A stretch of DNA of 64,000 nt from assembly GCA_008508345.1 (NCBI GenBank), contig QNGE01000995.1, forward strand, positions 131,429 to 195,428, in the 5' to 3' direction. This document shows positions 39,641 to 51,129 of the stretch, one piece after another. The notes under the pieces are model-generated. The model was not told where the DNA came from. It saw only the letters and a list, made by a program, of their open reading frames with translations, and made no database searches. Both the position numbers and the translations under genes were made by a program. Source of the stretch: Paragonimus westermani (taxonomy: Eukaryota; Platyhelminthes; Trematoda; Plagiorchiida; Troglotrematidae). Each line of letters opens with the position of its first letter. Position 1 is the stretch's first letter.

Positions 39641-40230
39641 GATGAGAACTGGATTTCAGATTTTGTTTCCCAAACGGGTTAGCGCAAGATCCACCTGAAT
39701 TCGAAAGAGAGGTTCTACTTTCAAGGATTTACAAATTGTGTCCAACAAATCCCCAACGTTGTGTCACTACTTTCATTTATTGACTGATTCTGTAATCAAC
39801 GTTCTGTCCGTAAACATTTGAAGTGTTTAATTTTAGACTGTTCCATAAGATTTACCTGGTTGGCGTTATCTCTACTCTGCTGAATTGCACACAAACCGTT
39901 CACTATCAATATCAACTTTCAGGCTCAATCTTCCAGTTGATAGGCCGAACTTCCATAACATTCCTATCGGAAAAACCATGCAAGCGATTGCTTGTAGAAA
40001 ACAAGTCATTCGAATGTAACAGGTTACATGGTACAAAATCACAAGATAAACTGTGACGTATTTGTTATCACCTGCCTTGCGAGCGTACATATTTTTGTCC
40101 TTTCGTGGCCTGAATAATGCTTTCGCACCTAGTGTTTCTCTGTTCGCAGTTTTTACAGCAGTGGGTGGGCAGATTTTTACGTTATAGCCAACCTTCTAAG
40201 CAGGTGCAGTAGGATCATTGTAAAGAAATT

Positions 40231-40298
40231 TTAGCGATCGACTGATAACACAACGGCCTTCGGATGGCATCGAGGCCCCGTAACATTCGATTTGAACC
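40231..40298 (+). repeat. tRNA-Arg-like SINE head or tRNA relic
   Basis: An A-box-like TTAGCGATCGACTGATAAC (40231-40249) is followed by ACGGCCTTCGGATGGCA, which resembles the anticodon arm of an arginine tRNA (loop CTTCGGA). A B-box-like CATTCGATTTGAACC follows at 40284-40298. The stems do not close, so it is not a working tRNA gene. Spacing and order fit a SINE head; it could also be a distant member of the 32735 family. Confidence 0.4.
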
Positions 40299-43200
40299 AA
40301 TACCAAGAAAGTTAATTGACCAGAAAACCTACAAGGCATGTTGTGATACTTCAACAGCTTACCTGATGTCACCATTTGCAAATATAAAATATGCAAGGTA
40401 TATAGCAGGAAAATACTGACAACCAACAATCGGACATGTTTTCGACCTTGTTAGGTATCGTATAATCGAGATTGCAACAATCCGTGCACATAACGTTTAC
40501 TTTTTAGTTCGATTCAGCATTGCTTCCCTAAAAGCTAGTAACTTTGGCTTCCGAGTGCATCGAGTTACTTTGCATTAACTGAATGGATCTCTTGCTAATC
40601 CGTCCTCATGAGGTGTTTACAGTTCTGGACGGGATTTCGACCAAATGATGCAAAACGTTAAATCCGTGTAATATTAGTAGTTTAAATCCGTTCCCGGCAC
40701 GTTTAGTAATTTGTTTGAACGGTTTCCAGCTTCCTTTACCCAAGTAGCAAAAATATACGAACTGACACATAACGCGGGGGATAGAACAACTGAACAAATT
40801 GGGTCCGTGTCTATAGAGAGCTAGTTGTCTGGTAAATTAATTTAAGCTCAAATCCACAGCTCCAGCAGACCCTAGTACCGTTCCAAAAGTCTCGCTCTAC
40901 GGTTTCCAATTGCGTAAGTTGATTAGTAAATCAGCAACTCACGTTCCTTCTTACAAAGTATATGTAAGCCAATTACAATTGTCTCCATTGCCAGGTATCA
41001 AACGATACTCACAGTTGTGGTGGCTGAATTCATATGACCATCAGATTCCAATTGTGGTAACCTCACCAACAAATTCAAGACGCTTGTCGCTGATTTTCTT
41101 TGAAACTGTCGTGGTATTTAATAATCCCATAACATTTAACGTCTACTTTCATTTTTCTTAACTGCAGATAAAATGCCGAGTTTACTTGGTCAAATATACA
41201 ATCATCTTGAACCGAAGAGCTTAAACTAACCAAGATTAGCCAGAAACAAAATAATCACCAAACGACTGAACGAATTCTATTCTGTCCACACAAGCTTTGG
41301 TTAAGCGGTGCGTGATCTCATGAGCACGTGTAATTAACATGCAATATCGCACTGATAAGCAACACGGAATCAAACTGTGCTAACGCTGATTAAACGCGCG
41401 GTTTGTTTTTAACTGAGACGTGGATCTGTTTTCCTGCAAACCGTTCATCACAGCTTTTAAGACACTGGTGTTTGTACCGAAAAAACCCTCGCATTCACAA
41501 AACCCTTTTACAGGACGCCGTTTGTTTTATTATGGATACGCCTCTTGAAAAAACCAGCTTCTAGAACCTTAAAGGAGTTTGAGGTAAACCAACTTACCTG
41601 TACAGTAGCCCTTTTGGGTCAGACCTAGCCGAGCTACTCAAAGACATCAGGGTGGTTGGTTCACTAGGTGCAACCATCAGGGTATCAAGAATTCTTATAG
41701 AAATTTGTCACAGGAAAAAGTGGTTTGCACTTGATTGATAAATATAACTTGCCCATATATATCTTAACGCAATAATGTTTAATAAATCTATAGCGGAAAT
41801 CATATACCTGCACTAAATGGAACTTTTAAACACTGCTGATTGCTGCCTCTGCTACGAATCAATTGATCTACGGGGACTAAAACAACTGCTACCAAATTAT
41901 CGTTGAGTACGACAGTATTGTATGTAAACCGTGACCTCTAGAACGTACATATGCACAACATTTCAAACGTTTCACCCTAAAATATGACCATTTCAAACTG
42001 TTGACATTGACGACGCAAGTGAAGTATGAACCTGATAACCAGCAAGAACCAAACCACACTCGATCATTCTTTTTAAGCGTCCGAATACGTTATTACGTGA
42101 ATGGTTTCTATTCAATTCCGTCCGGATTTCGGTCTTCGTAAGAGCTTAGGAGAACCGATTTTGGTTACATTCGGCTTATGAGAGGTTGCGGAATTCAAAT
42201 TGTTATCTGGATCGCATCTTAAACGGAAAGGTCGTCAGGAACCTCAGACTGCATGCACTCAAACAATTAAATGACAAAACCGCTGGATACTGTTTATTGT
42301 TCACTTTCACAGATAATCTGCCAAAATGTTTACAGGGTTCTCACGATTGCTAGAATATGTGCAAGGTGCAAGAATTATGTACGTACTTCAAACTTGCACA
42401 TGCCACTGTGACACATTAAGACGGTGTTGCTGAGAACTTGATGTCGTTTGTAAGCGCTCCACCAGTTCCAAATTAATTGTGAACTGGAAGTAGCGAAAAT
42501 TTCATCCAACGATTTTATTGAAAAGACACGATTTGCTTTTGAGATAAAGATCCTAATTAGGACGAACATTGTTTCGCTTCAAGCGAACAGCATATTCGGA
42601 CTCAGATTGAATTTAAGCTGTTTCTGGTATATATGCCAGTATGTATGCCTTGCAGAATCTTTGTGGGGTTTCGATCGAACAAATGTGTGGACATTCAGGA
42701 CATCTGGTATACTATATAAAACCTACCATAAATGTGCAGACGCTATATACAATGCCTTATTCGAGGATAACAATTTAATCAAACATACCGAATATTCTAA
42801 GGTTGCTGCCGTCAGAAAATGTGTCCCTCAACGGTGGCCTGTTGACAGTCAGAAGGTTCCGTCAGTAGAGTGATTCTACAGTTGCCTACCTTTTCATCAT
42901 ATGCAGTACACAAAGTGATGTTCCGTCCATTTGGGTCGATGCTACTGGGATGATCCTGTCAATTTTTTATCACTACTGATATCCAGTAATATTGGTACGG
43001 CACATCGTCAATTGATTATTGCGCCCTCTTTCCTTGCATTCCGTCATACCGCAGATCAACAAACACTTACTGATGTGCTCGAAATAAATGCAAGCCTACA
43101 GTCCACATATCCGACCAATTTGTTCCGACTTTCACAGAATTCCTCCACAGAGCCCAAAGTGGATGGCATCGTTGACCTGTTAACGGAAATTTTAGACTTT

Positions 43201-46200
43201 ATGTGTTGTGTGACAACCTTTTCTGCATTCTGTAACTTGATGTTTGCATTATTTGTGTTCCGTAGCTTAGTGATAACTTTGATCAATGTAGCGAAAACCA
43301 GCGCGGCGAGAATTGTACTGTATATGGTTCTAAACCAAACTTTCCACCCAGGACTCACCCATATTCCCGTCCGAATCTCCTGTTTAATTGGTTTTGCTTA
43401 CTGTCGATTCTCATCTCTCTCTCATCTCTTCCCTTGGACTGATGTCAACTACTGATTTTTGTTTTCGATCTTCTCACCATCAGAACGTCAGCTGTACTAT
43501 GAACTGACAACTTTTCATAGCTATTCACGGCAACCTATTAAAAGTTTAACTAGTTTTTCTCAAATTCTGCTCATCTCGAAGGAGCTTGGCTTTGTTCACC
43601 TAACACATTTTGTAAGTCTAAACAAAAGTCAACAACTGCTTTGGTTTTATCCTGATATCTGTAATCGAAATCACAACACCCCTGAGGAAGGTCATCCGAC
43701 GTGGATGAAACCTAGAGTATTACAACTCGCTCATAATGTTGTGTTATTCTCAGTCTGTGTCTCAGTAACATGATGAACACGACGCCCAAGATGTTCAAAT
43801 TTATTTGTACTAAATTTGGTGCGGATATCTTACAATCGTCGTTATTCTCTTCGTAAATTGTGTTTTCGAATTGTGATTGCATTTAGATGGAATGGACTAT
43901 AAAGTTTCTCTGAGACAACATTTAATGTGTTCTGGTACTACCAACTATGTAGTAAGTACAGATGTTTTTGGTATGACGTTCAAAAATTTTCACTCTGTTT
44001 ACTTTCTCACGCAATACCGTGGGATTTCACGCCCATTTTCCCGATTGTCAGATAGTCTTACAATTTAGATTCTCACGAGTAAAACTTTGCTGGCTCAAAA
44101 TTAGTTCCGTCAAATTAGTAGGACAGACAGTTCAACGGACTAGTGAATGAACTGGGCACAGCCGTAGATGCATTGCAATGGTGTTGACTAAATGAAAAAT
44201 CCAAACGTAGACCTTCCCATTTCCAAATTCATAGTTGGTTGCAGGGGGATAATATCCGGAAGTTGTTACATGAATACTCTTAAAATAATGAGTTAACACC
44301 ATAAACATCTCTTCTTGTGTTGTTAATTAGAAAACAGCATACGCACACCGTAAGCAAACCGACTTGAGAAGATTCAACGAAAGGTTATTGATTAGGCGGG
44401 CATGCAATTTGTCTCATTTGACTCAAAGTAAATGTTCTAAATTTTAAATTTGCAATAGTTTTTAATGTTACCCAACCGCTTTAGATGTACAAAAACATTA
44501 GTGGTACGGACATCATCTAGTCCACTACAATACTGGGGCTTTTTGAGTCCGTCTGATGGCTTCCGCTAGTCTGCTTCTGAGGTGTGCCTCTTGTTTAGCA
44601 ATAAACACTTTCAATTCAGTTTGATAAAAATTTTCAACTCGAGTTACTCAATGGTAAGAATTATTAAAAAACGGCTTCATTATTTTCTTATTTAAGCGAT
44701 AAAGGTGGTCTCTGAAGAGAAATTGGATATCTTACCTCGTTTGAAAATTTTTACCACATACAAATTATGAAGTCGTATATATTTAGTACAGGTTAAGCTG
44801 GCGATGACACTGGCTGGCGATAACACGTCAACACAGAAAGCGTGCGTTTGTCTGACTGACCAAATGACCTGTCCCTAGCAGGTATCCAACGATTGATGAA
44901 CTCGGTTTTGTTGTGTTTGGTTGTGCCTGGTTGTAGTAGGGTGTACAGATGAACTTGATTTATAAGCCTCATTCAGGTAATTATTTTTGGTTCCCATCGT
45001 TGTTATATGTAATGATATCCCCATCTTGCAAAACCGGTCTTCTGATCTCGATGGTCGAATTCACAACTGCGAAAGGATTTTCTATTGTCAGCGTTCCTCA
45101 TCACAGACCACCGGTGAACTGCTTTTCGAATGACTGGTTTTCCCCAAAGTGTCTCCCAACAACACTTGTGCAGGCAGTACTGAGATTTGGAGTTCACTGA
45201 TCCAAACACCGCTTGATAATAATAACCCAGTGGAAGACAAATTGAAAACATGCGTATCGTCAACAATTCAACACTGAACCAACTACAGGAAACTGTCGTG
45301 AACTATCACGACCAAAAAAACATGAACTTTCTCCGATTTTAATATACCTTGCTGTTTAAGCACGCTTTTCTTAAAATGTTACTCGACGTTTGCACTTACA
45401 CTGCCACCTATTGCGGTAGGTTTTGTCAGGTTGAATTTTATGGTTCGTCCAGCTGACAACTCAGTAAGTACTGCAAAATACACAGGTGTGAAACAATTTT
45501 TAAATTTTTGATTTGAAAATGTTTTTTGCTTCAAACAGATCAAAATTTAGAACGCAGCGTGAAGAATGTGATTATCTTGCGACCGTTTTTTTATGATTCG
45601 ATGTGATTGTAACCACACTGTTAACAATAACGGCAATGACAAATATTCCAACAGTTTTTAGGCTGGCAGAATTTATTATTCAATCTTGAGACTTAAATGC
45701 AACATAACTGTCTTTCAGTAAACCTGTGATTTGGTTGAATTCAAAAAAGTTTGAATAAAGAACTTGCGTCAAAGGCAGACAGGTACTAGATAATGGATTT
45801 AACGTAGTTCCAGTTGCTTCACATGTTTGAGGACAAACGAACGTTATCGACCCGTGTGCCGAATAACTGTGTCCATCAATAACAGATTTCCATAAAGTGC
45901 CAGAAACTCATAGATTCACCTGTATAAGGTCATAATGCGTAGTCGAACTACAATCGCCCCATGTACTATGAAAGGGTCATGCTTGATGAAGCATACGGTT
46001 ATGGAGAAATTTGTAGAACGATTCTACTGTGCTACTGTCCGGATAGCCCTCAGTGGTAGTGTTGATAGAACACTCTTCCTTATTACTGGACACTACCCAT
46101 GCTATAGCCTACACAGTGAACAGATACGCAACTGCTAATTCTCGCTCAGCAATCGAAAACGAACTAGTAATTCGTCAGGAGATAAATGTGGGCGTATACT

Positions 46201-48579
46201 TTGCTCTTCAAGTTCAGACTGATTACCATATTGCCTACAAAGGAAACCGCGATTCGTTCATTAATGATATTATGCGGATCAAAATGTTGAAAAAAAGCAA
46301 TAATCACTTCGAAGAAGTGTACCGTTTATACTGTGGAAATGTTCATGCTGTTGGTGATAATGTCACCTGTCTCCAGAGTATAAAGATTTGCATATATTTC
46401 GTAATCTTTGTGGATTACTTAAAGATAACACCGAAAATAAGGTTGAAAGCTTTGCATATGGTGCATCATACCCACATTTTACACCTTGCGGGGCTCACCA
46501 CCTTGATGGAGGGAAATGCCGCCAACTTACTTAGAACACCATGATTACGCAAAATCTATATTGCCCTTGTACTCAGCTTGAAAACAGCAGTATGAATACT
46601 GTATAACAAGTAATATGTCGTAAACATTGATCCAATGGTGATCTGAAGATACACCGGAAACGTTCTCAAGAACGTAGCAAGGATTCGTGTGTTACAGTAA
46701 CAGATATTTGTCAAGTGAAGGAGTGTGTTAAACGTGATCACAAGCTAAATTTATCACAAAATGTGTACAACGTTCTAATTTGCTCCGCTTGGAAAATTGT
46801 CACCTTAAAACTAGTTAAAAGTGGTCTGAATGTACTGAGTTAAACCATAGATAGCTTCTTCTTGGAACGCTAATTATGAAGTGATGTTCTGTTCTTTCGT
46901 CAATGAAAGTCCAAGACCTCCCATAAATGCGCAGTGCACAACCAGTTTTGTTGTGTGAAATCACCGTGCATAAGGTGATTGAATAGCAATCAATGAACAC
47001 GAATTCTCTTCGTTAAAATACCAGTTTCTTCAACTAATATGTCCATCCCGTACGTGTACCCGAACGGATACATTCACTGAAAAGTAGACATAAATTTTAA
47101 TGTTGGCTCGGTCTACGGTCGAGAAGATGCGTTTTTCCAATTGTCGGCTTTCCTGGATGCGTGCACTACATTGAGGAATACCTTCAAGTGTCACACGGGC
47201 CATATTAACCGTGGCTGTCAGAAGTTATCGTGGAATCCCACGCGGTTTGATGCTTCAGTGTAATTCTTCTAACTACTTAGCTTCTCGGCATTAGGATGTG
47301 TATTCGTGGCTGCATTTTCCTGATAGCTGTTTACAGAAATGGTTTGAACGAATAATGGAGCACTGTTTTAGATTGTCTAGTTTGACAGCATCCGCCTATC
47401 TGTTTCCATCGGATTGCATCATTTCGAAAGGCGTTGAGTCAAAATGTTTTTCTATAGGAAATTGCCTCATTCACTTCACAACCAGAACTACTCACGGCAG
47501 TTCGCATGTTGATTGTCTCTCACAAGTTGTTTCATGTTGTGCAGCAGCTTTAGAATTTTAGGTGAAAACGTTTCTGCGTGGTCGGTTCTAGAATTGTCCA
47601 AATTCGTTGAAAAAAGTGCTATCCCTTTTATTGCCGTCTACATTTTTAACCCACGAATAAATTGAAGGGAAACTGTCAAATCAGCTTTGCATTGTGCGTT
47701 ATCTTGAAAATGACAGGAAATGACGGAAGAATAAAGTTTCATAAGAATCATACTGAAGACTTTAAAATATGATGTACACTTTTGACGATACTTGTTCGGT
47801 CACCGTAAGAAGACAGTGTTATATGTTGCAATGCGATTAGTTAAAATCCACAAAATAAACACCCAAAGAAGTGCTGACATAGACGTTATTTTGTAAGACA
47901 GAATTACCGGGTATTAGTATACAGCTAACTTCAGATAGAAGCAAAGTTCAGTCAATAGTGTAATTGTCCAGTATGGAACGTAGATATTCTTCTAAAGAGT
48001 ATTCTTCTGGCCGTCCTAGACAAAAGCGGTTAACCCTTTTGAATAAATTACGTTTTCTACCCCCAAGACGATCTTCATTATACAAAAATAAATGAAGCAA
48101 TCAAAGGCATTTCTTTCAAAATGTATATTCCATCACTTAATATTGATTGGAAACCAATAGCTTTGGTTTATGCTGTCCATTCACCAAAATTCAAAACTCT
48201 CGACTACTTAGAGGAAACTCGTCGGCCTAGTTACACCACATGTCTCGTGTTTTTCGTTAATGTATTAACGCAGTAAACTGGCAAATGAGTATTTCCTGCT
48301 GTCAACCACACTTTGTTAAATAATACGCATTCCCATCTTTGTAAGAACTACATGAGTACATGAATTTAAATAAAGGATATAAACGTACTTCTTTCCTTGG
48401 TTGCACTTAATCAGTAGTGTATTACATCGACAAAAAAAATATCTTGACAAGTTCACGAGCTATCTTGCATCTCAAGCTGGCCACACGGCGCAACAACTTG
48501 CAAGTTTCACCGGGAATTCGTCGCTTTAAAAATTTGAAACAGTTCATTCCCTTGAGAAGTTTGAACAAGACCGTTAGAA
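40299..48579. other. No recognisable gene; two longest orphan frames
   Basis: The longest non-retroelement open frames of the window are here: 174 codons at 42931-43455 (+) and 163 codons at 46053-46544 (+). Neither shows a domain I recognise, and frames this long are only mildly surprising in 64 kb read in six frames. The stretch from 42607 to 43773 has three consecutive plus-strand frames (88, 174 and 104 codons), which could be exons or chance. Near 43682-43712 a CTGAGGA string precedes a 6-bp hairpin ending in GAAAC. Confidence 0.45.
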
Positions 48580-48587
48580 CACGAAAA

Positions 48588-48628
48588 CTGGCAGATGCAA
48601 GCATTTCGTACGGACTCGTCAGTACCAA
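48588..48628 (-). ncRNA. Hammerhead ribozyme in Penelope 3' region
   Basis: On the minus strand, the stem I 5' strand TTGGTA (48628-48623) is followed by the core CTGACGA (48622-48616). Stem II is GT/AC with a CCGT loop (48615-48608), followed by core GAA (48607-48605). Stem III is ATGC/GCAT closed by TT (48604-48595), then the cleavage-site C (48594), then the stem I 3' strand TGCCAG (48593-48588) with two G-U pairs. Predicted cleavage is between 48594 and 48593. The very short stem III is typical of hammerheads known from Penelope-like elements, which often act as dimers. Stem II is only 2 bp, perhaps after a small deletion in a longer GTCC...GGAC stem, so activity may be weak. It lies about 104 nt after the element's stop codon. 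Confidence 0.85.
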
Positions 48629-48731
48629 ATTTACAATAACATGAAACAGGTTTTTTATATCAAGCATTTAGGGGAGCAGGGTGGATAGTCAATTGGTGGT
48701 TTAGAAAAGGTCACTAAGTCCGGGGAAGGGT

Positions 48732-49787
48732 CTAGTTTACGAGCAATTGTTTCTGAACACACAAAGTCGGCTTCATTCGATTGATTGCAACCGCCTCAGC
48801 AAACCGCAAGAATCTTGGATTCGAGTGACGTAATAGGATTCTGAATGCACAAATTGGGTCGATAACATGACCAGTGGTCAGGACGTGTCTTGCGACTGCA
48901 GACGCTGGTTGCTTGCGTGTTTCAACCACATTGTCGTTCTTCCGTATTACAGAGTTCTGCACCCAATTAGGCAAATGTTCCTTCACTCTGGAGATCAAGC
49001 ACCTCTCGGTTCTGCCTATGTAACTTTCATTGCAGTTACATGTAAATTGGTAGACACAATGTGAGGTGGCACCGATAGGCTGATCTCCTTTGATTGAAGG
49101 GACAGGCAGTTTCTGGGTCCGGGCTAATACACAGAGTTCCGCTGCGTTAAATGTTCTTTTAATCGAATTCACTAGTCTTTGAGTTGTTTGATGCATGCAA
49201 TAATCACCTTTAAATGGCAGTTCTATACAAACCCTCTTTTTTCTTACTGTGGCCACCTGTTCAGAAGGTGGTTTCGGTTTACTGTGCCTTTCTATGAACC
49301 TTTTTGGATACCCGTTAGATTGTAGTGTAGATGTGATCAAGTCTAATTCTCTCGCAAGACTATCCTGTGTACAGATTCGCCTTGCTCGTGTGAATAGTGT
49401 ATTCACTAGTGCGCGTTTGTGATGGACCGGTGTGAAACTACTGAAGTTCAGGTATTGACCGGACCACGTGGATTTCCTATAGACGGCTCGTTTGATAGAG
49501 CCATCCTCCCGGCGACTAATGAGTATGTCTAGAAACGGCAGACAGTTGTCAGTCTCAAATTCACACGTTACTCTCAGGTTGGGATGACAACTATTGAAGC
49601 GCTGCACTAGGTTATCTATTGCCTGCTTAGACCGACTGAATACTAATGTATCATCGACATAACGTTTGTAATATGACAGACTCGCTATGTCTGTAGCTAA
49701 CTCCTGCTCAATCCTTAACATGAAAAGTCTGCCAGGATGGGCCCTAGTGGACTTCCCATGGCTACCCCGTTTATTTGGCGGTAGCAC
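48732..49787 (-). CDS. Penelope RT C-terminus with GIY-YIG endonuclease
   Basis: An open frame of 351 codons. Homology begins near residue 22; the residues before it lie in the wrong frame of the upstream part, so the start Met is not authentic. YVDD at residues 43-46 is the reverse transcriptase catalytic box, followed by CLPFLDILISR near 82-92. The endonuclease lies near 244-340. VYQF (245-248) stands in the GIY position and YIG is at 256-258, followed by Arg262 and His271. His301 and His307 are in RHVLTTGH, and EAVAINRMKP has the metal-binding Glu331. Cysteines 244, 250 and 252 with the histidines fit the CCHH extension typical of Penelope endonucleases. The frame ends normally at 48732. 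It is relatively well preserved, although the element is broken upstream. Confidence 0.9.
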   Translation of the reverse strand: MLPPNKRGSHGKSTRAHPGRLFMLRIEQELATDIASLSYYKRYVDDTLVFSRSKQAIDNLVQRFNSCHPNLRVTCEFETDNCLPFLDILISRREDGSIKRAVYRKSTWSGQYLNFSSFTPVHHKRALVNTLFTRARRICTQDSLARELDLITSTLQSNGYPKRFIERHSKPKPPSEQVATVRKKRVCIELPFKGDYCMHQTTQRLVNSIKRTFNAAELCVLARTQKLPVPSIKGDQPIGATSHCVYQFTCNCNESYIGRTERCLISRVKEHLPNWVQNSVIRKNDNVVETRKQPASAVARHVLTTGHVIDPICAFRILLRHSNPRFLRFAEAVAINRMKPTLCVQKQLLVN

Positions 49788-50070
49788 CGATCAAGAAAAC
49801 GGAAGCTGATGTTTTCGGTACATAACAATAAGGCTTCCCTCAGAATATCACTAGGCAGAGGCAAAGTAATGTGGCTCATTTCGATGAGCTCACAAATATA
49901 ATCGATTGTCTCGTGTAGCGGGACATTCGTAAATAGTGACTGAACGTCTATGGAACACATCATTAGCAAGATTGATGTTGTCCAAATCACTGATCAATTC
50001 AAAAGAATCCTTAATAGAATGTGTTTGAAACTTTTGTTTCAATGGAGTTAGGCTGGTACGCTTATTCCAG
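49723..50070 (-). pseudogene. Penelope reverse transcriptase, frameshifted part
   Basis: Two reading frames make up the palm region. The first (to about 49965) carries QTHSIKDSFELISDLDNINL. After a frameshift near 49960 the second carries SIDVQSLFTNVP, the motif with the first catalytic aspartate, and later GVAMGSPLGPILAD. A second frameshift near 49723, in a run of T, leads into the frame of the next feature; loss of one T would explain it. The motif order is that of Penelope-type reverse transcriptases, which resemble telomerase more than LINE enzymes. No full-length enzyme can be made without frameshifting. Confidence 0.88.
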
Positions 50071-50590
50071 TCGAAGTTGGAGATATTTAAATTCATTCAT
50101 ATGCCTGACATTTGATTGGAAAAGGATTTCACTCCCGGGTGTTCATCGTTTTCCGCAGATTGTATACCTGCTGCCAGTTGGTCACTTGCCTTCCGGATTG
50201 TCGCACACATCTTTTGTGCTGCTTACAAACTTCAAGGATAAGGTAACAGTTCAAAAGTACCAACTGCGAATGCGTCCTCACGGAGCTTATTGGTATATTG
50301 CACACCAATGAGTTAATCTTGATTAAATCATTCTAACTAGTGAAACCGGCTATTCTAATTTGTCGCACAAGGGGCTAGCGAGTTCACTTGAGTTTTATTG
50401 AGACGACCGCGAGTCCCAGCACCACCAAAAAACTATATCATCGATACTGATACCGCAGTGGACCTAAGATATATCAGCATCTGGCACAGTATTTGAACCT
50501 CGGCCTAACCAAACTTGTGATCAGGTAGTGCTACTGTCCGTTACGTCGGTTGTTTTCTTAGACTGCACTTAGGCAAGCCGGCCCGTTCAA

Positions 50591-51129
50591 TTATAGGTAT
50601 CCTAAGCCCTGGTCCAATGGGACCACATATGATGACATCTTCTTCATAAACAAGAGTTTGGGAGATCCGTTCAACATCTCAAACATCAGCTTCCTAAATG
50701 CAAAAGAAATATACTGCAGCGCAGGTGGCCTACGTTTGAACTGATGGTACTTTCCTCCCTCATTGGTAGCTGTTTTGTCTCCATTCGAGGACTCGAGTGG
50801 CAGTTCTGGATATCCAGACAACTTTTGAAAGCTGTGGATAGCTCGGCGTACTATGACTTACTGGAAACCGCTGAAACAACTGGGAGTGTTAAGATTTCAC
50901 TAACTACACTCTCAATGAGCCCACTAAATTTGAACCAAAATCTAAATATCCTGCTAGATTTCCAAACACACAAGGCGTGGCGACTGAGAGGGTCACCTAC
51001 TTTCTCGATTAACTCTTTCAGAATTTCATTCACTTGCTGTTTAATTTTTGATGCAGACAAATTGAATATCTCCCATGGCCGAACTATTGAAATATTTCTG
51101 AAGGAGTTCAGTTCCTTTGAAACAACCAT
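50591..51129 (-). CDS. Candidate two-exon gene, unknown protein
   Basis: Two minus-strand frames can be joined in phase. Exon A (51129-50862) ends at CCA followed by GTAAGT, a strong donor. A 56-nt intron (50861-50806) ends in ATATCCAG. Exon B (50805-50591) runs to a stop, giving about 160 residues. Exon A contains an amphipathic stretch near residues 25-45 (SKIKQQVNEILKELIEKVGD), and exon B is basic in its middle (FKRRPP). An acceptor-like GAACAG just upstream of the ATG suggests that the true start may lie in an earlier exon. I recognise no family. A 153-codon frame on the opposite strand (50744-51205) competes for the same DNA, and the splice fit could be chance. Confidence 0.22.

Larger units (their letters stand above)
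48580..50070 (-). mobile_element. Penelope-like element, 5'-truncated
   Basis: On the minus strand the element reads from about 50070 to 48580: the C-terminal two thirds of a Penelope-type reverse transcriptase, a GIY-YIG endonuclease, a stop codon, and a 3' region with a hammerhead ribozyme. The N-terminal reverse transcriptase part (the PDKG and PKTHK region seen in the copy at 63618) is absent. The similarity starts within the segment that ends LTPLKQKF, so about 50070 is the likely truncation point. Two frameshifts make it non-autonomous. Minus-strand sequence further upstream shows no Penelope motif. Confidence 0.9.

Noticed and set aside
43682..43712. CTGAGGA, then a 6-bp hairpin, then GAAAC, as a possible hammerhead
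   Set aside because: The best hairpin uses bases of GAAA itself, the outer stem II pairs fail, and no stem III with a UH site follows. Kept only as a remark under the gene-free span.
46053..46544. 163-codon plus-strand frame as a real gene
   Set aside because: No domain, no splice partners found, and a frame of this length is expected now and then by chance in 64 kb read six ways.
46642..46663. CTGAAGA...GGAAACG on the plus strand
   Set aside because: The 7 nt between the core strings do not pair and no stem III is present.
48422..48667. 81-codon minus-strand frame downstream of the PLE as a gene
   Set aside because: It overlaps the hammerhead, has no domain, and competes with a 75-codon frame on the other strand.
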